From assembly GCA_002441465.1 (NCBI GenBank), contig DJWE01000011.1, positions 9,732 to 73,731 on the forward strand: a stretch of DNA of 64,000 bases, given 5' to 3'. Origin of the DNA: Propionibacteriaceae bacterium UBA6238 (lineage in GTDB: Bacteria; Actinomycetota; Actinomycetes; Propionibacteriales; Propionibacteriaceae). The translations under genes and the position numbers were made by a program. Below, in pieces: positions 42,960 to 51,300 of the stretch (within the stretch, counting starts at the first letter, position 1; every line of letters begins with the position of its first letter). The notes beneath the pieces were generated by a model, which did not search any database, was not told the DNA's origin, and worked only from the letters and a program-made list of their open reading frames with translations.

Positions 42960-43057
42960 GCCTCCACCCTTCTCGGCGCGCCTTCCCCTATCCTAGGCCG
43001 GTACTGTGGCAGCATGCTGTCGAACAGATGTTCGATAGCCGGGACTCAGGGGTAACG

Positions 43058-44047
43058 ATGGATGAGCTAACGTGCGTTGAGATTTGCGCGGGCGCCGGCG
43101 GCCAGTCAGTCGGCCTCGAAAAGGCGGGATTTCATCACCTCGTTGCTCTCGAGATCGATCCTGATGCATGCGAGACCCTTCGGCTCAACCGCCCCGACTG
43201 GCATGTCGTCGAGATGGATGTGCACCACTACGACGGCCTTCCGCTTCGCGGCCAGGTGGACCTCGTTGCTGGCGGCGTGCCCTGCCCTCCTTTCTCCATC
43301 GCTGGCAAGCAACTGGGTGCAGATGACGAGCGAGATCTCTTCCCGCAGGCCCTCCGGCTGGTCGAGGAAATCGAGCCTGATGCGGTCATGCTCGAGAACG
43401 TCCGGGGCCTTGCGACCGCACGTTTCGCCGGATACCGGCAACAAATCCGAGATCGGCTCGAAGAACTGGGCTACAAGACCGAGTGGCAGGTTCTGAACTC
43501 CAGCGAGTATGGCGTTCCGCAGCTCCGCCCCCGGTTCATCCTCGTCGCGCTGCGCCCGGAAGCACACAAGCACTTCGAATGGCCGTCGCCCCAAGGCACT
43601 CCGCCAACGGTGGGCGAGGTCCTAGGCGACGCGATGGCAGCTGACGGCTGGCCCGGTGCTGCAGCGTGGACGGCAAAGGCGGATGGCATCGCGCCAACGC
43701 TCGTCGGGGGCTCGCGGAAGCATGGCGGGCCGGACCTCGGCCCGACTCGCGCACGAGAGGGGTGGGCGAGGCTCGGAGTCAACGGAAAGGGTCTGGCGGA
43801 CGAGGCGCCATCGGCACACGATCCGGTCGACTTGGAACCCAAGCTGACGGTGCCCATGGCGGCCGCCATTCAGGGGTTTGACCCCGACTGGAAGTTCTTC
43901 GGGCGGAAGACGGCCAGCTACCGGCAGGTCGGGAACGCGTTCCCGCCACCTGTGGCTGAGGCCGTCGGGAAGCAGATCAAAGCGGCGCTGGCGGCTGCCC
44001 GCGCAGAGTCTGCTACGTCTGCTGCTCACCTTCGTCTGGTTGGGTGA
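43058..44047 (+). CDS. DNA (cytosine-5)-methyltransferase of the NaeI-type locus
   Basis: This 329-residue protein has the C5-methyltransferase motifs in order: an SAM-binding start (VEICAGAGGQSVGLEKAGF), catalytic C76 in GGVPCPPFS, ENV at 113-115, and motif IX/X (YRQVGNAFPPPVAEAVG). The variable region between about 180 and 270 sets the target sequence. Beside an NaeI-family endonuclease it probably methylates that enzyme's site (GCCGGC for NaeI itself), but this is inference. ATG at 43058 has AGGGG six bases upstream; ATG 43028 is the alternative. The 3' end overlaps the convergent HNH gene by 35 bp. Confidence 0.93.
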   Translation: MDELTCVEICAGAGGQSVGLEKAGFHHLVALEIDPDACETLRLNRPDWHVVEMDVHHYDGLPLRGQVDLVAGGVPCPPFSIAGKQLGADDERDLFPQALRLVEEIEPDAVMLENVRGLATARFAGYRQQIRDRLEELGYKTEWQVLNSSEYGVPQLRPRFILVALRPEAHKHFEWPSPQGTPPTVGEVLGDAMAADGWPGAAAWTAKADGIAPTLVGGSRKHGGPDLGPTRAREGWARLGVNGKGLADEAPSAHDPVDLEPKLTVPMAAAIQGFDPDWKFFGRKTASYRQVGNAFPPPVAEAVGKQIKAALAAARAESATSAAHLRLVG

Positions 44048-44891
44048 GCTTCGTCTTCGCCTGGCGGCGCCGCTTCTCCTCAGTCACAATCGCGGCACGG
44101 ATGTTCTCCGGCCATGGCGCGGACATGGTGAGGCGGTAGTAAGTCCAGACCCGGGCACCCTCGTCGTAACGCTTCTGGAACTCGTAGTCCCAGCCGAGGA
44201 ACCGTAGGTCCCGGAGCCTGCGCTGCCAGTCCTCCTGGTACTCCTTGGCGCTGGCGACGACAGCCAAAAGGTCGGTGCGCACCCAGTCTCCGTCGAAGGC
44301 CCTAAGGAGTTCGCCGATCCGCTTCTGGGGCTCGTCATAGTTGATCGCGAGTCGGATCTTGTCGGCATATGGGTCATAGGTCTGGAAGTAGTCGCGTTTG
44401 CCCGCGTTGCACTCCTCGCAAAGCGGCTGGAGGTTCTCGGGTTCGTTCGAGCCACCCCATGCTTGCGGGACCTTGTGGTCGACGACGAGCTTCACGCCAT
44501 CGCTGAGTGGGGTCTTGCCACACATCGCGCACCGCCCTGGCGCGAGTACCTGGGCGCGCCGTCGCTGACTGATGCCCTCGCTCAGGTCCACCGCAACCCC
44601 GGGGGCCCAGCCCTTCAGGTGATACCGGAAATCAGCCCGGACGCGGACTGCTTCGACCTCGAAGTAGCGCCGAAGTTCACGCAGTCGACGGTCTGTCTGC
44701 GAGTGGTCCTCGCCGAAGACATCAGCGGCGAAGGCCCGCAGCTCGACCATGGTTGGCGGGTTGGTGCGCCTTCGGTAGAGCAGCCCGTAGAGCAACCGCT
44801 GCATCTCGGAACCGACCAATGAGGCGAGTTCCTCGCTCTCCGGTTCGGGAAGGTCGCCGTGTACCGAGTGCGGGCCGGGGCCGTCGTTCAT
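44013..44891 (-). CDS. HNH endonuclease-like protein, second gene of the NaeI operon
   Basis: A 292-residue protein. The N-terminal half is a helical region (about 20-110, MQRLLYGLLYRRRTNPP then DRRLRELRRYFEVE) that may bind DNA. The HNH domain lies at about 125-175: a zinc pair in CAMCGK, VVDHKVPQAWGGSNEPENLQP with the DH catalytic histidine, and a second pair in CEECNAGK. The ATG at 44891 has a perfect AAGGAGGT and overlaps the NaeI stop (ATGA). It could be a second nuclease or a nicking or control factor of the restriction locus. Confidence 0.85.
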   Translation of the reverse strand: MNDGPGPHSVHGDLPEPESEELASLVGSEMQRLLYGLLYRRRTNPPTMVELRAFAADVFGEDHSQTDRRLRELRRYFEVEAVRVRADFRYHLKGWAPGVAVDLSEGISQRRRAQVLAPGRCAMCGKTPLSDGVKLVVDHKVPQAWGGSNEPENLQPLCEECNAGKRDYFQTYDPYADKIRLAINYDEPQKRIGELLRAFDGDWVRTDLLAVVASAKEYQEDWQRRLRDLRFLGWDYEFQKRYDEGARVWTYYRLTMSAPWPENIRAAIVTEEKRRRQAKTKLTQPDEGEQQT

Positions 44892-45853
44892 GGGGACCTC
44901 CTTGCACGGCGAGTCTCGGGGAGCATCGGTGCTGGAGCCGTAACCGGTTCGCCTGGGTCTGCGCGCCGCCACACCTGCCCATCCAGTGCAACCGTATCGA
45001 CTTCTCCGGCCCGGGCAGGCACAACACGGAGGCTTACGATCTCACCCGGCTCGGGAACCGCGGCGCCCAGACTGCGGGCAACTGACCGGTGAGCCTCGTA
45101 GTCGCCGCCTGGGATGATGTACCCCTCCGAAGCGAGCAGGCTTCGGGCTCCGCCGTTGTAGCGGACGCGCTTCATGTAGTCGTCCTGCTGAGCGACCGTC
45201 GCGATCGTGTTGCGGCCGATCCGGCGGTTGGTGACCACCCTGCAGAGCTCATTGATGCGAGCTTGGCCGGTTGTCGGCGCCATGATCCGGTCCACTTCGG
45301 TTTGTGGGAGTGAGAGCAGCACGTTGGGTGCCAGTGGGGCGTGGTGGGAGATCCACTGAATGTCGGCCCGGCCGCTCCGGCTGAGTTGCGTCTTCTGGTC
45401 GCGATTGGAACTGAGCCTGAGGTTGGCGGGGTCAGCCCGGACGATGCCGACGCTCCACCAGCCCTCGGCGTCGTTCGCATGGGTCACGAGGAGGAGCCGC
45501 CCAAGGGCTTCGGGCGGGATCATCCATCCTCCATCGGATTGCGAGTACTTGCAGTCGATCTCCTCGCCGTCGATCCGGTAGTCGAGAACCTGGCCGTCCG
45601 TGATGATGTCGGCGAGCTCACGGCGCAGGTTGATCTCCAGTAGAGTCCCGAAATGGGTCTTCTCGGTCTTGTAGAGCTGGTCCCAGCGGAACCGGCCGGT
45701 GTGAACGCCGTCGTATAGCTGGTCGAACGTTGCGCGAAAGACCTCAGCGACGCGCACTCCCGACGGATCGGCCCGCTTCCAGGCTTGGAGCACGCGATCC
45801 AAGGCGTCATCGCCAGCCGTCAGGCCGTCGGAGCTGAAGAGGTCGCCGCCCAT
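44888..45853 (-). CDS. NaeI-family type II restriction endonuclease
   Basis: The 321-residue product is the size of NaeI (317 residues). The catalytic domain carries E73, D91, and D100-C-K102 (EEIDCKYS), the D-x(9)-D-x-K spacing of NaeI's active site. The C-terminal half (about 165-300: LPQTEVDRIM, RVVTNRRIGRNTIATVAQQDDYMKRV) matches the NaeI effector-site DNA-binding domain, a winged-helix (CAP-like) fold. NaeI must bind two copies of its site to cut. It forms an operon with the HNH gene and faces the methyltransferase. The residue that aligns with NaeI Leu43, which controls its latent topoisomerase activity, could not be fixed. Confidence 0.88.
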   Translation of the reverse strand: MGGDLFSSDGLTAGDDALDRVLQAWKRADPSGVRVAEVFRATFDQLYDGVHTGRFRWDQLYKTEKTHFGTLLEINLRRELADIITDGQVLDYRIDGEEIDCKYSQSDGGWMIPPEALGRLLLVTHANDAEGWWSVGIVRADPANLRLSSNRDQKTQLSRSGRADIQWISHHAPLAPNVLLSLPQTEVDRIMAPTTGQARINELCRVVTNRRIGRNTIATVAQQDDYMKRVRYNGGARSLLASEGYIIPGGDYEAHRSVARSLGAAVPEPGEIVSLRVVPARAGEVDTVALDGQVWRRADPGEPVTAPAPMLPETRRARRSP

Positions 45854-45948
45854 GGCTGGACTCTACTGACTGGACTCGGAGGCTGGGCGTCCAGTCGGAA
45901 GCGGGAGTGGCGATCTCCGCGATCGACGACACCTGGCAGGATGATGCC

Positions 45949-47293
45949 ATGCCTGAGGAGAGGGTGCCCTTCGCGGAGCTTGCGACCGCGGATCTCGTGC
46001 TCGACCGCGTCTACGAGGGCGGCAAACTAGGGCATGCCAGGCGACGACGCGATCGGCAAGCTGCTGCCTGTCGGCAATCAGGGCGGATTCAGGTTCAAAG
46101 GCAGCGTTACCCAGGGGACCGTGAGAATCGTGGTGCTTTACACGTCTGGCGCCGAGGTCGACTGGCCGGATCGGATCGAACCGACGACCGGCGACTTCAC
46201 CTACTACGGCGACAACCGAAGGCCCGGCAAGGATCTTCACCAGACACCTCGTGGCGGCAACGAGCTGCTGCGCAGGATCTTCGCTGCATCGCGTGCTGGC
46301 GCTGTTGAGCGGCGGTCGGTTCCGCCGGTGCTCCTGTTTGAACGGGTAAGTGGCCGTGACGTCCGCTTCCGCGGTCTGCTCGCGCGCGGCTCAGACCGAC
46401 TGAACGGTGACGAGGAACTGGTCGCCATCTGGCGCACCACACGTGACCTCCGCTTCCAGAACTACCGGTCGCACTTCACCGTCTTGAAGACGCCCCAGGT
46501 AACACGGGTCTGGCTCGAGCAGATTCTCGCCGGCGACCCGCTCGGCTACGCCTGTCCGCCCGAGTGGCGCCGATGGGTGAGGAGCCGCATCTACCAGGCC
46601 CTGGTCGCGCCCCGGAACACCATAATCCGGGCCAAGGAGGAACAGCTTCCCAAGCCCGAGGACATGGACCTCGTGCGCGCGGTTCACAAGCACTTCGCGG
46701 CGGATTCCGTCGGGTTCGAGAGCTTCGCCGCCGAGATGTGGGTGCAGTCCGATCCTCACGTCGCCTCGATCGAGGTGACCCGTCCCAGCAAGGACGGTGG
46801 GCGAGACGCGGTTGGTGAGTACCGGCTCGGCCCGGAGGAGGACCCGGTTCGCTTGCAGTTCGCCTTGGAGGCCAAGTGCTATGACCCGGACGGCGGTGGC
46901 GTCGGCATGAAGCAGGTCATGCGGCTGATCTCGGGTATTCGGCACAGGCAGTTCGGCGTGTTCGTAACGACAGCCTTCATCCACAAGCAGGCATACGAGG
47001 AGGTACGTGAGGATGAGCACCCAGTGGTCTTTCTGGCGGGCCGCGACATCGCGAAACTTCTCAGGCGGATGGGTCTGACCGACGCCCAGACGGTGAGCGA
47101 ATACCTGATCGAGAAGTTTCCGGTTAGCGAGTCCAATGGCCACGCACCGGTCGATATCGCCGTGCCGGACTCTGCGCTGGTGGTTGAGGTGCCGGAGGAC
47201 CTAGAGGTAGAGGCTCCAGGCCGCACGAATGGAGAACCGATCGCGGCCCAGTCTAGGGGCGCTGATTCTCATGCCCGGCACACCGGCGCTTGA
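45949..47293 (+). pseudogene. AspBHI-like modification-dependent endonuclease with apparent frameshift
   Basis: The gene starts at ATG 45949 (MPEERVPFAELATADLVLDRVYEGGKLGHA) and then continues in a different frame from about 46040 (GDDAIGKLLPVGNQGGFRFKG). Dropping the A at 46039 joins the two parts into one chain that matches the RE_AspBHI N-terminal domain without a gap. The downstream frame alone (46034-47293, 419 residues) has an in-frame TAG just upstream, so it would lack about 28 residues. The C-terminal half has an Mrr-like nuclease core: GGRD, then FALEAKCYD (D...ExK). AspBHI enzymes cut DNA containing 5-methylcytosine. A shortened but still active protein from ATG 46034 is possible, as is a sequencing error. 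Confidence 0.75.
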
Positions 47294-48387
47294 GCCGCGT
47301 CCTGAGGCGAAGCGCCCAGACAACCGTGGAGGCGCTTCGATTGTGCCGTAGCCGCCCGTTTGCAGGAGCCGGTCGCGTCGTTCAGCGACGGGAGTCCTAA
47401 GTCCTGGAACTGCAGTGCGCTGGTGCGGATCCACCGCCAGCGTGCCTTCAGATCCTCCGACTCCGGTGCGAAATGGCCGAGCCGGACGAGCCTGACGTGT
47501 CGGCCGCGGGCTTCCTCCTGGAAGATCGCCGAAGGAACCTTGGTCACCCATTCCTCTCGTTCTGCATGTCTCACGAGTATTGCGGTTAGCCCGTTTGACG
47601 AGGCTTCAGTGTCCACGACCTCGCCTTCAAGTCCGTCTGGCTCGTCCCACGCCGCCGCTGCTCTCCAGTGAGGTTCACACCGGAATCGGCGATCGCAAAA
47701 CCGGCAGACCTCGTGATCTGGGAAGGTGGCGTCGCGGTCACGCGCTCGTGCGTCAGCGACCAAGCCCAAAGCTGACTTGACCGACTCTTCGGTGACAGGA
47801 GCCGGGCGCAGACCGCGCTCCAGGCTGAAGACGTCGGTGCGATCCGGGAACATCCCGTGGTTCACAAGCACAAGGTGGGCGTAGATGTTGAGCTGAAAGG
47901 TGATCGATTCAGGAATGGAACCGGGACCAAGATGCTCGGTCTTGAGATCTAGCAGGATCGGCCTGTCCCCCAAGAGCAACAGGTCGGGAATCCCCCAGAG
48001 CTTTAGCTCTCGATCGTAGAGCTCGTTTTCGGAGATCACTTGGCTGACCGTCCGTGAGCTGACCACATCCGCCAGCTTTCGAGCTTTGACGCGTAGGCGG
48101 CTACGAGTCTCTTGCCAATCGCGCGGTGCAGGGTAGCCAGAGTCGGTAACGCAGGAGTCGGCGATTGTGACGAGTCGCGCGCCGGGGTCAGCTTCCCTGT
48201 AAGACTCGTCTTTGATCCAGGACTCGACCGCGCGATGGACGAGCGTTCCCCGGTTAGGGCGCCCATGCTCAGTCGGCGCCCGCGGAGTAATACTCACGCT
48301 AGGGGGCGCCGATGCCGGGCATCGAATCATGCGCCACGAGCTCGTCGCGGACAACCACCCACTGTCCTGCTCTGGTGATGCGCTCAC
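47269..48387 (-). CDS. Cas4/RecB-like PD-(D/E)xK nuclease, last gene of the helicase operon
   Basis: A 372-residue protein with the RecB/Cas4 nuclease motifs: H51 (LVHRAVESW), D135 (GIPDLLLL), D147-L-K149 (ILLDLKTE) and Q165-x3-Y169 (QLNIYAHL). Cysteines C23, C228, C231 and C237 have the one-plus-three spacing of Cas4/AddB iron-sulfur nucleases. About 120 further residues form an extra C-terminal part. There is no CRISPR array or other cas gene. The start overlaps the 1830-residue helicase gene by four bases, so the nuclease most likely acts with that helicase in DNA degradation. The 3' end overlaps the AspBHI-like gene by 25 bp in convergent orientation. Confidence 0.85.
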   Translation of the reverse strand: MSASPEQDSGWLSATSSWRMIRCPASAPPSVSITPRAPTEHGRPNRGTLVHRAVESWIKDESYREADPGARLVTIADSCVTDSGYPAPRDWQETRSRLRVKARKLADVVSSRTVSQVISENELYDRELKLWGIPDLLLLGDRPILLDLKTEHLGPGSIPESITFQLNIYAHLVLVNHGMFPDRTDVFSLERGLRPAPVTEESVKSALGLVADARARDRDATFPDHEVCRFCDRRFRCEPHWRAAAAWDEPDGLEGEVVDTEASSNGLTAILVRHAEREEWVTKVPSAIFQEEARGRHVRLVRLGHFAPESEDLKARWRWIRTSALQFQDLGLPSLNDATGSCKRAATAQSKRLHGCLGASPQDAAQAPVCRA

Positions 48388-51300
48388 GGTTCTTGGATCT
48401 GGTCGCCCAGAGCGAAGATTCGTCCGGGATCCTTGTCGAGTGTGATGTCGTCCGCGAAGAGCACAGCGCGGAAGTCAGGACAGGCGTCCTCCGCCTCGGC
48501 TTGAATGTCAGCAAGCCGAACCGGCATCAGGTCACTCTCGCAGGCTTCCAGCGCGTGCCGAACGATCAGAATGTAGTCACCGCTGAGATCCTCAAATCGA
48601 ACTGCACCCGAAACGCCCTGAATTGGTTCGGCCTGGTACCCCGCGGCCCAATTAGCGAGAGCGGCGTTCAGTCTTGCCGTGTCCACATCAAGGTGTCCCG
48701 TACGCAATACCGAGAGCAGGTCGCCCGCGAGCCGCCAATCCAAGAGCGCATGGTGTGACATGTTTCCGTAGTCGCGAAGGCACCGGTAACACGACGAGTT
48801 GCATGTCGAGGCATGCTCGTCGTCCGAAAGATGGACTAGGTAAGACTCGATTTCGTCGAGAAGTTCGGGAAGCACATTCGGTGAGCCGAGATACGTCGAG
48901 AATCCGGCGCCGTTCTCAAGTGTGTCCGCGATGAACGCGTGCACTACTGGGTCGGTGACATCGTCATCGGCGGCACCTGAGAAGATCCCGGCGTTCAGCT
49001 CAAGTGGCTCGATGTCTAGCTTCGACGCGGCAACCTTGCGTAGCAGGAAGGCGAGCGAATACCACGCAGCCCGCCGACCGGCAACCACATCCACGGCGCC
49101 GCCCGATTGAGTCATCGCGGCAAGGTTCAGCCGGAGGCCTTGGTCGCTGATCGTCCCGCGCTTCGCTCCGAGGAACAGAAAGTCGGTTGGCTGGACCGAG
49201 CCGAGCGCGGTACGGAACTCGTTGCCATAGGGCTCGCCTTCCCTCAATCCCAGTCCCTGGCCGATGGCATCGACCGCGAGGTAGCCGCCCCAGCGGTCAC
49301 TTGTAGTGGCAGATCTGAAGCCAAAGAGCTTGCTTCCATTGTCGTTGATGACGAATCGGCGAGCTGGGCCCGAGTGAGCAACCGCGGCCACGAGAGGCAA
49401 CCGACTCAGCTGGGTCATGTCTGCCTGGGCGCGAGCGGCCATCGCCCGGGGCGCCCAAGAGAAGTTCCCGTCGAAGTCCCGCGGGAAGGATGCCCTGAAG
49501 CCAAGAGGCTCGCGGACAGGCGTCTTGGCGAACCCGTCGGGGCCGCTGCCGCATCGTGGGCAGATCTGGGCATCCCCGAGGTCATCCTCCGACAGGAAAG
49601 AGCAAGCTCGGCAGAGCCAGATCTGGGTTTCGGTGCCGAGGGGATCAGCTACCTTCTTCGGAGCTGGCCCGATCGGTTCGAAGGCGGCAACGCCGATGGA
49701 GGTGTACACACTGCCGTCCCGGACGAGCTCGCTCATTGGGGAGAAGGCGCTGACGGCCACGGCGAGATCTCGGTCGATGACGTTCTTCGGTGGCCATGGG
49801 TAACTCTTTGCCGGTCGCGTGAGGTAGAGATACCGCACGCCGGTGGGGAAGCCGAACATCGGCAGGATCCCGCGTTCCGCCAGGCGCTGGCTGAGCTCGG
49901 CATGCCCGCCATTCGCCGAGCCGATCGCACGGTCGATGTCAGCGGGCAGATTTCGGATGCAGGTCTCGGCAAGCGCGTGCGCCTGACTAGCGAGCGGCGT
50001 GTTGGCGGTGAGCGCTGTAGCGGCCGCCTTCACAGCCCGCGGGTTGAGCCGGAGCCAGTGCTCCAGCCGTGGCTTGACATTGGGCCATTCGGAGACTGGA
50101 CCGAATGCTCCATGGACATTGGTGGTGAGGTCGAAATCATCATCGTCGCCAAGCGCCTGCGCGATCTCAGGCATTGCCAGCCGGAGTACCTCCGAGCGGA
50201 GCGTGCGCGCGAGGATCTCCTCCCTGCCCATCGCCAGGTAGGGCTTGGGCGTCGGATCGTTGGTAATCCGGGTTGGCTGGTCGAAGTAATACTCGTCGTG
50301 ACTCCGGCCACGGCAGATCGTGAGAGCCACGGCAACAGGGGTGCCGCGTCGGCCTGCTCGACCGACACGCTGCTGGTAGTTGAACCTGGTCGGCGGCATG
50401 TTCCCCAGCACGACGGCAGAAAGGGAACCGATATCGACGCCAGCCTCCATCGTCGTCGTCACACTGAGGAGGTCGATGCCGTCGGCAGCGGGAATCTCCC
50501 TTTCGTCACCGGCGCTGAGAAAGACGCCTTGGAACCGTGCCTGTCGACGCTGGGCGTCAATGCGGTCAGTTTGGCCCGTGAGTTCTGCGCAGTTCAGGCG
50601 GAATCGGCCGTCCCCGGAGACTGCCTTCCAAGCGTAATAGTCGTCCTTTGCCTTGGCGACGGGCGTTGGTTCTTCGGGCAGCGGCCGGTAGCAGTATGTG
50701 CACAGGCCGCATCCGCGGGACAGATGGACACGGTGACAGTTGGCGCAGGTCCATCCCTGTCCGGAACCCGGTCGGATAACGGCGCCGGCGGGGTCGATCA
50801 GAAAGTCGAGGACCGCATCGCCACATGCCCGTTTGAAGATGGACGCAAGCTCATCGAGCGACGGCCCGCCGTTCTTGTGGATGGCAATCCAGAAGTTCTT
50901 GAGCTTGGCCGGCGGCGAGGTGCTCGGGTTTCGCATGCCCTTGAACCTGCGCTTGTCGGCCAAGATCCGCAGGCTCGACCGTGCGTATGCAAGGTCCGCC
51001 GTAGTGGCGATATCGCTGGGCTCAGTGTCAGTCGACAGTGCGATCCACCCCAGGCCGAGTGACTCGAAGTCACGGCCTGCGCCGGAGAACAGTCCATCGA
51101 GGACCTCCTCGCGCAGCGACTCGATGATCTCGCTGCGAAGAGCAACCTGTTCCGGTGAGAGATGCGGCTCCGGCGTGGGAGGGCTCTCCTTCCAGTCGTA
51201 GAGCGTTGTCCAGCCCCGAGGAGCAGTGCCCGCGGTGCTTTGCAGGCTCGCCTTGGGCCCGCCGGGATTGATACCGAGCGCGAGCAGGGCGTCGGAGATG

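Noticed and set aside
43058..44047. Methyltransferase as DruM of a type II Druantia with the helicase operon
   Set aside because: It is tied by position to Vsr and the NaeI-type genes and separated from the helicase operon by the NaeI and AspBHI-like genes, so the link is not supported.
47269..48387. Cas4-like nuclease as part of a CRISPR-Cas system
   Set aside because: No repeat-spacer array and no other cas gene are present; the gene overlaps the helicase gene and belongs to that operon.
49107..51062. 651-residue rightward frame opposite the giant helicase
   Set aside because: Antisense to conserved helicase motifs; composition is that of a mirror frame and no domain is recognisable.
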